From an uncultured Oscillospiraceae bacterium (GTDB taxonomy: Bacteria; Bacillota; Clostridia; Oscillospirales; Acutalibacteraceae), in assembly GCA_905200265.1 (NCBI GenBank), contig CAJKJS010000019.1:1-12439 (forward strand): a DNA stretch of 12,439 nt, written 5' to 3'. The translations under genes and the position numbers were made by a program. Below are positions 6,854-12,439 of this stretch, piece after piece (positions within the stretch are counted from its first letter, which is position 1; each line of letters begins with the position of its first letter). A model generated the notes under the pieces. The model made no database searches. It was not told where the DNA came from and was given only the letters and a program-made list of their open reading frames with translations.

Positions 6854-7596
6854 GTGGATGCCGGGCGCATGGTAATGCAGCCCTTGGGGCAGTGTTCCGC
6901 ACAGGCCCCGCAGCCCACGCACTCTTTTTCATTGAGCTTCCAGGTTTTGGTGGCGCGGTCCACTGTCAAAGCCGACGCCGGACATTTTTTTGCGCATAAT
7001 GTGCAGAACACACACTGATTCAGATCGGCCTGCGGGTGTTTAAAGCCGCCCTCTTCTTCGCGGATTTCCAGCGCGTGGCGCGGGCAGTTATTCACACACA
7101 AACTGCAGCGCAAACATTTGTGGTGGTCAATCTCCCACGTTTTGGCCGCACGATCCACCGTAATGGCTTCATTGGGGCACTTCTTCGCACACAGCGTACA
7201 ATACACGCATTTTGACAAATCCACCGTAACCTGGCCCATCTTCATTTCGATGGCTTCCGGCTTGTGGTAAATATCCAGCTTCTTTTCCGCACCGGGTGCC
7301 GGATAGCCGGGCACAATGGACAGGCAGTGCTTCGGGCACTTTTGCACGCAGTACCCGCACTGAATACAGTCAAACCGGTGGATGCTCCAGGTATGGGTAT
7401 CCCGGTCCACATGAATGGCCCGGGGCGGGCAGCTTTTGGAGCACAGCCCGCACAACAGACAGGTTTCCATATCCACTTCCACGTGCCCCCGGGTCCGTTC
7501 CGGGTATTCCTTTGGCACAAAGGGGTAGGAGGTCGTTACAGGTTTATGGAACAGATTATGCAGCACCGTTCCGGTAAACGGCAAAAACTTTGCCAT
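6850..7596 (-). CDS. echF: Ech hydrogenase ferredoxin-type subunit, expanded to six [4Fe-4S] motifs
   Basis: A 248-residue iron-sulfur protein. Residues 1 to about 95 look like a canonical EchF/NuoI-type subunit, with an N-terminal NLFHKP segment and RTRGHVEVD before the first cluster. Canonical EchF has two CxxCxxCxxxCP motifs; this one has six, beginning at C46, C77, C130, C161, C195 and C226. Their first cysteines are exactly 31 residues apart within each pair, giving three tandem two-cluster modules. Each module carries a VDR...TW signature between its clusters. It should receive electrons from reduced ferredoxin and pass them to EchC. The ATG at 7596 has an AGGAGGG site 6 nt upstream; a reading from 7635 would overlap echE and was rejected. 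The stop overlaps the hypF GTG by 4 nt. Confidence 0.92.
   Translation of the reverse strand: MAKFLPFTGTVLHNLFHKPVTTSYPFVPKEYPERTRGHVEVDMETCLLCGLCSKSCPPRAIHVDRDTHTWSIHRFDCIQCGYCVQKCPKHCLSIVPGYPAPGAEKKLDIYHKPEAIEMKMGQVTVDLSKCVYCTLCAKKCPNEAITVDRAAKTWEIDHHKCLRCSLCVNNCPRHALEIREEEGGFKHPQADLNQCVFCTLCAKKCPASALTVDRATKTWKLNEKECVGCGACAEHCPKGCITMRPAST
6868..7482 (-). repeat. Three tandem 56-residue two-cluster ferredoxin modules inside echF
   Basis: Module 1 covers residues 39-94 (7482-7315), module 2 residues 123-178 (7230-7063) and module 3 residues 188-243 (7035-6868). They align without gaps over 56 residues, including all eight cluster cysteines and the VDRxxxTW segment. Counting by eye, modules 1 and 2 share 27 of 56 residues, and so do modules 2 and 3. 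Linkers are 28 residues (1 to 2) and 9 residues (2 to 3). The DNA of the modules has diverged, so the triplication is not recent. Confidence 0.9.
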
Positions 7597-7610
7597 GAAA
7601 AGCCCTCCTT

Positions 7611-8690
7611 TCAGCGCTCCGTGCAGCTGATGCACGGGTCAATGGTGAGGATCAGCAGCGGCACGTCCGCCAGTTGGCTGCCCTTTAAGGTTTGCAGCAT
7701 AGCGGGAATATTGGCAAACGTAGGTGTGCGCACCCGCATGCGGTCAAGGTTTTTCGTGCCGTTAGCGCGCACATAATAAACCGCTTCGCCTCTTGGCTGT
7801 TCACAGCGCATGAAAAATTCGCCTTCCGGGTTACCTTTGACCGGTACCGCAATGGGCCCCGCCGGCATTTTTTCCCCAATTTGCCGGATCAGATCCAGCG
7901 ACTGGAACAATTCCCCAATGCGCACCTGGCACCGGGCGTAACTGTCGCCAATGGTGCTGATGACCGGTTCTACTTCCAGATCACCATACGCCGCATAGCC
8001 GGTTTTGCGCACATCGTAGCAAACGCCGCTGGCCCGCAGCATGGGGCCGACAGCCCCTAGGGACAGGGCCTGCTCTTTTGTCAAAAAGCCCACATCCCGC
8101 AGCCGTTCGTTTACACTGTAATCCTCCAAAAATGTACGGGTCAACCGGTGCAAATCGGCGCTCATCTCATCAAAGCGCTTGAGGAAATCCCGCAGCATCT
8201 CCGGGGGGATGTCTTTGAGCACACCGCCTATACGGTTCACAGAGAAAATGACCCGCCCGCCGGTGGACGCTTCGAACATGTCAAGAATCTTTTCCCGCAT
8301 GCGCCACGACTGCATAAACAGGCTTTCAAACCCGAAGGCATCGGCTAATAGCCCCAGCCACAGAAGGTGGCTGTGCAGGCGGCTCATTTCGCACCACAAA
8401 GTGCGCAAGTACTTGGCACGGGCAGGCACGTCCACATGCATAATATGCTCCACCGCTTCGCAATAGCCCATCCCGTGCATAAAGCTGCAAATGCCGCAAA
8501 TCCGTTCGGCCACATAGACCATTTCATGAAAATCCTTTTTTTCCACCAGTTTTTCCAATCCCCGGTGGACATACCCAATGGAAGGCACGGCCTCGATGAC
8601 GGTTTCGTCTTCCAGCACAAGATCCAGATGAATGGGTTCCGGCAACACCGGATGCTGGGGCCCAAAAGGTACAATTGTCTGTTTAGCCAT
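7611..8690 (-). CDS. echE: Ech hydrogenase large subunit with the NiFe active site (NuoD-like)
   Basis: The 359-residue catalytic subunit of a group 4 [NiFe] hydrogenase. All four NiFe-ligating cysteines are present: C65 and C68 in the N-terminal ERICGIC motif, and C353 and C356 in the C-terminal DPCISC motif. This separates it from NuoD, which has lost them. The N-terminal GPQHPVLPEPIHL is typical of EchE. The protein ends DPCISCTER followed by stop, so there is no C-terminal extension to be removed, and no maturation protease gene lies nearby. I chose the ATG at 8690, 9 nt after a GGAGG. A TTG directly before it (8693), just after the echD stop, would add one residue. Confidence 0.95.
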   Translation of the reverse strand: MAKQTIVPFGPQHPVLPEPIHLDLVLEDETVIEAVPSIGYVHRGLEKLVEKKDFHEMVYVAERICGICSFMHGMGYCEAVEHIMHVDVPARAKYLRTLWCEMSRLHSHLLWLGLLADAFGFESLFMQSWRMREKILDMFEASTGGRVIFSVNRIGGVLKDIPPEMLRDFLKRFDEMSADLHRLTRTFLEDYSVNERLRDVGFLTKEQALSLGAVGPMLRASGVCYDVRKTGYAAYGDLEVEPVISTIGDSYARCQVRIGELFQSLDLIRQIGEKMPAGPIAVPVKGNPEGEFFMRCEQPRGEAVYYVRANGTKNLDRMRVRTPTFANIPAMLQTLKGSQLADVPLLILTIDPCISCTER

Positions 8691-8693
8691 CAA

Positions 8694-9068
8694 TCAGCCC
8701 CTCCTTTTTTCGGCGAACGGCGTTTGGGTGTCAATGCGGTACAGTTTATCCTGCATATCCGGCGCAATATGCTGAATATGTACGCCAAACAGTTCCCGCA
8801 TTTCGTTTTCGTACAAAAACGCGCAGTCATACACCTGGCTGATGCTGGGCACTTCCTCGTCGGTCCCAATCACTAAGCGCAGCGTATGAAATTCGTACTC
8901 ATCGGCAAACGAATAGCTCAGTTCATACGTTCCTTTTAATGTAACCGCGCAAATCTGGCACAGGCGCCAGTTCGCAATCTTCTTTTCAATCACCCGGGGA
9001 AGCAAGTCCTGCACCGGAATTTCTTCGATCAATCCGCCCGGGGCGGTCATGGTTTCCTTTTCCGTCAT
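8694..9068 (-). CDS. echD: Ech hydrogenase subunit D (NuoC-like)
   Basis: A 124-residue protein resembling the core of NuoC, the 30-kDa subunit of complex I. Its clearest signature is the segment around residues 80-96, with ENEMRELFG matching the conserved EREVxDMFG-like motif of the family. It is shorter than NuoC, as EchD proteins normally are, and contributes no cofactor; its role is structural support of EchE in the peripheral arm. The start at 9068 overlaps the echC stop (ATGA), with an AAAGGAAG site upstream. A second in-frame Met at residue 7 is a less likely alternative. The stop is followed almost at once by the echE start. Confidence 0.88.
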   Translation of the reverse strand: MTEKETMTAPGGLIEEIPVQDLLPRVIEKKIANWRLCQICAVTLKGTYELSYSFADEYEFHTLRLVIGTDEEVPSISQVYDCAFLYENEMRELFGVHIQHIAPDMQDKLYRIDTQTPFAEKRRG

Positions 9069-9520
9069 GACGAACGCTTCCTTTCTTTATTTTCACTGAC
9101 ATACTTTTCGTATTTTTCCTGGAACAGCGCCACCGCTTTGATCACGCCATCAATGATGGATTCGGGCCGGGCGGCACACCCAGGCACATAAATATCCACG
9201 GGAATGGTCGTATCCACTCCGCCGTGGATGTTGTAACATTCCTTAAAAATCCCGCCGGTACAGGCACAGGCCCCCACCGCCACAACCACTTTCGGACTGG
9301 GCATCTGGCTGTAAATTTGCTGCACCACGGCCTGGTTCTGGCTGTTAATCCCGCCGGTAATCAGCAAGATATCGGCATGCAAAGGGTTCCCGGTATTGAC
9401 CACGCCAAACCGTTCCACATCATACACCGGCGTTAAACACGCCAGCACTTCGATATCACACCCATTGCAGCTGCTGCCATCATAATGCAGCAGCCAGGGC
9501 GACCGATTGACTTTTGCCAC
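9065..9520 (-). CDS. echC: Ech hydrogenase small subunit (NuoB-like, one [4Fe-4S] cluster)
   Basis: This 151-residue protein is the electron-transferring small subunit, which passes electrons between the ferredoxin-type subunit and the NiFe site of EchE. Four cysteines fit the ligands of the proximal [4Fe-4S] cluster: C18 and C21 in SSCNGC, C85 in GACAC and C115 in PGCAARPE. The protein is short and lacks the extra C-terminal cluster domain of uptake hydrogenases, as is normal for group 4 enzymes and NuoB. There is no Tat signal, consistent with a cytoplasmic-facing arm. The start codon is GTG at 9520, with a GGAGGAA site about 8 nt upstream. The stop overlaps the echD ATG by 4 nt. Confidence 0.93.
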   Translation of the reverse strand: MAKVNRSPWLLHYDGSSCNGCDIEVLACLTPVYDVERFGVVNTGNPLHADILLITGGINSQNQAVVQQIYSQMPSPKVVVAVGACACTGGIFKECYNIHGGVDTTIPVDIYVPGCAARPESIIDGVIKAVALFQEKYEKYVSENKERKRSS

Positions 9521-9538
9521 AGTAGTTCCTCCCTTCCC

Positions 9539-10417
9539 TTACAGGTACTTGATCAACAGATCCAGTACCAGCAGGTTTAGTCCTCCAAACAGCAGCGTGA
9601 CCAGCCACGCCGATGAAAGGACTTTGCTCCACTTCAAGCGAGCCGTCGTATTATCAATGAGAATTTCAAAAAAGTACGTGATGAGCACGCCCACAATGGC
9701 AAGTGGCCAGCTGATGGGATTGTCATTGATAAAGAACAGCGCCACAATCCCCAGCAGCATCACGTTTTCGTACCATTCGGCAATCTGGGTAATGGCATAC
9801 AGCGATCCCACCATTTCGGTGGTCACGCCCCGCACCATTTCCTGGTGAGCATGGTGGGCCGTGGAAATATCAAAGGGGGATTTGCGCATTTTGATTGTAA
9901 GGATGTACACAAATCCGATAAAGAAGCCCGGCAAATAGACGATGGGGCTCATATCCGACTGAATAATATCCGATACCTGAAAACTGCCGGTGGCCAGATA
10001 AAACCCAACACAGGCCAGCAGCACCATGGGTTCATACGACATCATCTGTAGTAGTTCCCGCTGGGAAGCCATGGCGCTAAAGGGCGAATGGGTGCTGCAG
10101 GAGGCCAGCACCAGGAACATGGCCGCCGTCGTTAAAGCGAAAAAGCTCATGAGCAGATCATACCCGGCGAACATCAGCGCACCGGAAAAAATCACAAACA
10201 CCAAATAACTACCCACCAGGAAAAATTGGGAGTGGTTCACAAGGAAGATCTGTTTGTGGAACAGCTTGATAATATCATAAAAAGGCTGCAAAACCGACGG
10301 ACCGGTGCGTCCCTGCATGCGGGCACTGAGTTTGCGGTCCATGCCGTCCAGCAGGCCGCCGATAAACGGAGCCAGTAAAATATAACCCAAGCAGCACAAA
10401 AGGCGGGTCGTATTCAT
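9539..10417 (-). CDS. echB: Ech hydrogenase subunit B, NuoH-like membrane subunit
   Basis: A 292-residue membrane protein of the NuoH/HyfC/EchB family, which anchors the peripheral hydrogenase arm and couples it to the ion-translocating subunits. Recognisable family motifs are GRTGPSVLQPFYDIIKL (35-51), SQRELLQMMSYEP (118-130) and KSPFDISTAHHAHQE (179-193). The HHAHQE form is the one seen in Ech-type proteins, where complex I NuoH has an acidic quinone-site loop. Start: the ATG at 10417 overlaps the echA stop by 4 nt and has a GGAGG site 9 nt upstream. A longer in-frame reading from 10486 adds 23 residues that only shadow the end of echA, so it was rejected. The next gene, echC, begins 18 nt after the stop. 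Confidence 0.92.
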   Translation of the reverse strand: MNTTRLLCCLGYILLAPFIGGLLDGMDRKLSARMQGRTGPSVLQPFYDIIKLFHKQIFLVNHSQFFLVGSYLVFVIFSGALMFAGYDLLMSFFALTTAAMFLVLASCSTHSPFSAMASQRELLQMMSYEPMVLLACVGFYLATGSFQVSDIIQSDMSPIVYLPGFFIGFVYILTIKMRKSPFDISTAHHAHQEMVRGVTTEMVGSLYAITQIAEWYENVMLLGIVALFFINDNPISWPLAIVGVLITYFFEILIDNTTARLKWSKVLSSAWLVTLLFGGLNLLVLDLLIKYL

Positions 10418-12315
10418 ACCAGAACACCTCCTACCAAGATCATGCACATCATAACGGTCAGTACCGCTGTACTCAGAATGGTGCAAGGCAGCAGCAGTCT
10501 TTTTTCGCCAAAGTACCCGGTCATATACCAGTTGCTAATCTGCAAATTTTTCTTTTCGCCCAGCGCATCAATAAAGTGGTTGTTATCTCCGGCATTGGCG
10601 CCGCCCATATACGAAATGACATATGTGTGGCGCAAGTTGCGTGTGAACAGATACACGCACGCGGGCAGCAAAAAGATAAAACACAGCATCACGATCATCA
10701 AAATCATATTATCCGATGTGAGCACCTGGACCGCTTCGCCAAACATATCGGTGAGCATAGGTTCCACCACCCAGGAAGACAGCAGCGGGAATGTGGCGCA
10801 CAACAGCACCATTAAAACCGCATGAATGTACAGCGACACCCATTCATTGGGTTTTGTCACATCATGAGCCATGCGTACCCGGCTGATGGATAAAATCCGC
10901 CCCAGCCACTTGGTCCAATAGAACATGGTAGTTGCGCTGCCAAAAGCCAGTAGCAGCACCAGCACCACGTTGTCGGCATCCACAAACGCTTTTAAGGCTG
11001 CCCACTTGGAAATCAACATACCAAACGGCGCCAGGAACATACCGGCGATCCCGATCACCATGATGGAAGCAAGTTTAGGCAAGCGCAGCATTAAGGCCTG
11101 CATATCTTCAATATCACGGCTGCCCAGCGCATTTTCCACAGCCCCCACATCTTGGAACAGCATGGACTTGCTCACCGCATGGAAAATCAGTAGGAAAATC
11201 CCGGCCCACACGGTTTCATGCATACCCACGCCGGCACAGGCGGTAATCAGCCCCAAATTGGAAACCGTGGAATAAGCGAGTACCTTTTTCCCGTCGCTCT
11301 GGGAAATGGCCAGCAGCGAGGCGGCAAAAAAGGTAAAGCCACCGGTCAGGGCTACCATTTGTCCCGTCATAGAACCACATAGTGCCGGGGAAAGCCGCAA
11401 TAACATATAAACGCCTGCTTTTACCATGGTGGCACTGTGCAGCAGGGCCGACGTAGGTGTGGGCGCTACCATAGCCCCCAACAGCCAGCTGGAAAACGGC
11501 ATTTGCGCCGATTTGGTCAGAGCGGCAAACGCCAGCAGCGCCACGGGCACGGCCGCACCTATCGAAACGACTTCCGACAGCGACACTGTGTGCAGCACCG
11601 CCGAACTATACGCAATCCCTATGGCAAAAGCCAGGCCCCCCAGTAGGTTCATCCACAAGGCCCTAAAGGAATTGTGCACAGCTTCTTCGGTACGGGTGTA
11701 TCCAATGAGCAAAAACGAGCAGATCGACGTCACTTCCCAGAAGAAGTCCATCCACATCAGGCTTTCCGACAGTACCAGCCCGAACATGGCCCCCAAAAAC
11801 ACAAACAGCATGGCAAAAAAGAACGACCGGCGATCCTGCACATTTTTGTGATGGTGGTGATACCCACGCATATACCCCACGGCATACAGGCAAATCAGCC
11901 CACCAATCACCGCCACAATCAGGCACAACAGCAGCGACAGGCCATCCACACGAATGTGGGTATTTTCCTTTACAACCGGCCCCCACAGATCCAGCCAGGC
12001 CAGCAGACAGGTCTGTGCTATGCTTAGTAACGCGATCAAATACCGGTGACGCCGGGCGCACAGCACGGTGACCAGTACCATCAAAAACAATTCCACAACC
12101 AACATGGCGCCATCTACCAGTTCGGTTTCCACGTAAAACGAAACGGAAACTGCTCCATTTTGAAGCCACAAAACCAGCAGGCTGCCTGCCAGCAGCATGA
12201 CAATCACACTGGCTGCATACATGACGATTTCCCGCGCTTTCGCATGCCGTAGTACGCTCAGTACCGCGGCGGCTACAAACGGGAACACGATCAGCACAGG
12301 GATCAGAATTTCCAT
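10414..12315 (-). CDS. echA: Ech hydrogenase subunit A, NuoL/HyfB-type ion-translocating membrane subunit
   Basis: This is a 633-residue, very hydrophobic polytopic membrane protein of the complex I / Mrp antiporter-like family. It is expected to translocate protons or sodium ions, driven by electron transfer in the hydrogenase arm. Family hallmarks are visible. A Glu in a membrane segment (E194, in DFFWE) matches the conserved TM5 glutamate of NuoL. Lys268 lies in the TKSAQMPF motif, Lys299 in HSATMVKAG and Lys383 in HAVSKSMLF, matching the conserved lysine/histidine relay. The start at 12315 follows a GAGGAGG site. Its stop overlaps the echB start by 4 nt (ATGA). A run of four histidines (153-156) lies in a loop before the TM segment that leads to E194. 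HyfB of hydrogenase 4 is a close relative, but the six-gene set and order fit Ech better. Confidence 0.9.
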   Translation of the reverse strand: MEILIPVLIVFPFVAAAVLSVLRHAKAREIVMYAASVIVMLLAGSLLVLWLQNGAVSVSFYVETELVDGAMLVVELFLMVLVTVLCARRHRYLIALLSIAQTCLLAWLDLWGPVVKENTHIRVDGLSLLLCLIVAVIGGLICLYAVGYMRGYHHHHKNVQDRRSFFFAMLFVFLGAMFGLVLSESLMWMDFFWEVTSICSFLLIGYTRTEEAVHNSFRALWMNLLGGLAFAIGIAYSSAVLHTVSLSEVVSIGAAVPVALLAFAALTKSAQMPFSSWLLGAMVAPTPTSALLHSATMVKAGVYMLLRLSPALCGSMTGQMVALTGGFTFFAASLLAISQSDGKKVLAYSTVSNLGLITACAGVGMHETVWAGIFLLIFHAVSKSMLFQDVGAVENALGSRDIEDMQALMLRLPKLASIMVIGIAGMFLAPFGMLISKWAALKAFVDADNVVLVLLLAFGSATTMFYWTKWLGRILSISRVRMAHDVTKPNEWVSLYIHAVLMVLLCATFPLLSSWVVEPMLTDMFGEAVQVLTSDNMILMIVMLCFIFLLPACVYLFTRNLRHTYVISYMGGANAGDNNHFIDALGEKKNLQISNWYMTGYFGEKRLLLPCTILSTAVLTVMMCMILVGGVLV

Positions 12316-12321
12316 GGTATG

Positions 12322-12328
12322 CCTCCTC
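12322..12328 (-). promoter_or_regulatory. Shine-Dalgarno site of echA
   Basis: GAGGAGG on the minus strand ends 6 nt before the ATG at 12315. It decides the echA start: a longer in-frame reading from 12351 would begin upstream of this site, inside the U-run of the leader hairpin. Confidence 0.85.
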
Positions 12329-12353
12329 AGAACCACCTGTTTTTCCGACACGT

Positions 12354-12395
12354 AAAAAAGCAGCCCCTTTTTCCAAATGGAAAAAGGTATGCCGC
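12354..12395 (-). terminator. Intrinsic terminator-like hairpin in the echA leader (attenuator or upstream gene's terminator)
   Basis: In minus-strand RNA, GCGGC (12395-12391) pairs with GCUGC (12364-12360) through one G-U pair. Inside this, CCUUUUUCC (12387-12379) pairs perfectly over 9 bp with GGAAAAAGG (12374-12366) around an AUUU loop, with a small AUA/G internal loop between the two stems. Six U residues (12359-12354) follow the base directly. Only minus-strand RNA gives the G-U pair; plus-strand RNA has an A-C mismatch there. The hairpin sits between the TATAAT at 12432-12437 and the ribosome binding site at 12322-12328. It may therefore be a transcription attenuator of the ech operon, or the terminator of a gene to the right with read-through into ech. 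Confidence 0.65.
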
Positions 12396-12431
12396 AAAAT
12401 GACCGAAAAAACCGGATAAAATGATCAATCT

Positions 12432-12437
12432 ATTATA
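12432..12437 (-). promoter_or_regulatory. Possible -10 box of the ech operon promoter
   Basis: Read on the minus strand this is a perfect TATAAT, in an A/T-rich stretch about 117 nt upstream of the echA start. The -35 element would lie beyond the right edge of the window, so the promoter cannot be completed. No comparable -10/-35 pair was found between the leader hairpin and the echA ribosome binding site, where there is too little room. A chance match in A/T-rich DNA, or one inside an upstream gene's 3' region, is possible. Confidence 0.4.
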
Positions 12438-12439
12438 TT

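Noticed and set aside
11426..11851. Plus-strand open frame of 141 codons inside echA
   Set aside because: It lies wholly opposite a strongly supported gene, has no recognisable domain or ribosome binding site, and long antisense frames are common in codon-biased DNA like this.
4418..12315. Respiratory complex I, formate hydrogenlyase or a CO-linked hydrogenase instead of Ech
   Set aside because: Complex I is excluded by the four NiFe cysteines in the large subunit and the Hyp genes. No formate dehydrogenase, CO dehydrogenase or extra antiporter subunits are present in the window, and the six-subunit order matches Ech.
1..12439. CRISPR arrays, tRNA or rRNA genes, insertion sequences, phage genes
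   Set aside because: No direct-repeat array, no tRNA-like cloverleaf, no transposase or integrase-like protein and no terminal inverted repeats were seen. The window is almost fully occupied by the thirteen genes.

Overview
The window holds one co-directional block of thirteen genes, all read on the minus strand, so transcription runs from right to left. Genes are packed tightly, with several 4-nt ATGA or GTGA stop/start overlaps and strong GGAGG-type ribosome binding sites. This, together with the protein families present, suggests an anaerobic bacterium of the Bacillota, probably class Clostridia (an Oscillospiraceae/Ruminococcaceae-like lineage is plausible). That assignment is inference from gene content and style; there is no rRNA or other marker gene.

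Right part (12315 to 6850): a six-gene operon for a membrane-bound, energy-converting group 4 [NiFe] hydrogenase of the Ech type, in the order echA-echB-echC-echD-echE-echF. EchA (NuoL-like) and EchB (NuoH-like) are the membrane ion-translocating subunits. EchC is the small subunit, EchD is NuoC-like, EchE is the NiFe large subunit and EchF is the ferredoxin-like electron-entry subunit. The expected activity is oxidation of reduced ferredoxin with proton reduction to H2, coupled to H+ or Na+ translocation, and its reverse. The leader upstream of echA contains a TATAAT box at the window edge, followed by a strong terminator-like hairpin before the ribosome binding site.

Middle part (6853 to 2386): the maturation genes hypF-hypC-hypD-hypE, directly coupled to the hydrogenase operon (the hypF start overlaps the echF stop). 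They make and deliver the Fe(CN)2CO part of the NiFe site. The nickel-insertion genes hypA and hypB and a maturation endopeptidase are not in the window. No endopeptidase is expected to be needed, because EchE ends exactly at its C-terminal metal-binding motif with no cleavable tail.

Left part (2292 to 130): after a 93-nt gap carrying a good promoter come three genes of a probable separate transcription unit: a 5'-methylthioadenosine/S-adenosylhomocysteine nucleosidase, a KynB-like cyclase-family hydrolase and a sugar phosphate isomerase/epimerase-type TIM barrel. A hairpin at 40-73, paired best in minus-strand RNA, probably ends transcription.

Most of this is a known type of system. The most unusual feature is EchF: instead of the usual two [4Fe-4S] motifs it has six, arranged as three tandem two-cluster modules with identical internal spacing. 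This makes it a polyferredoxin fused onto a canonical EchF. The leader hairpin and the tail-less large subunit are the next most interesting points.
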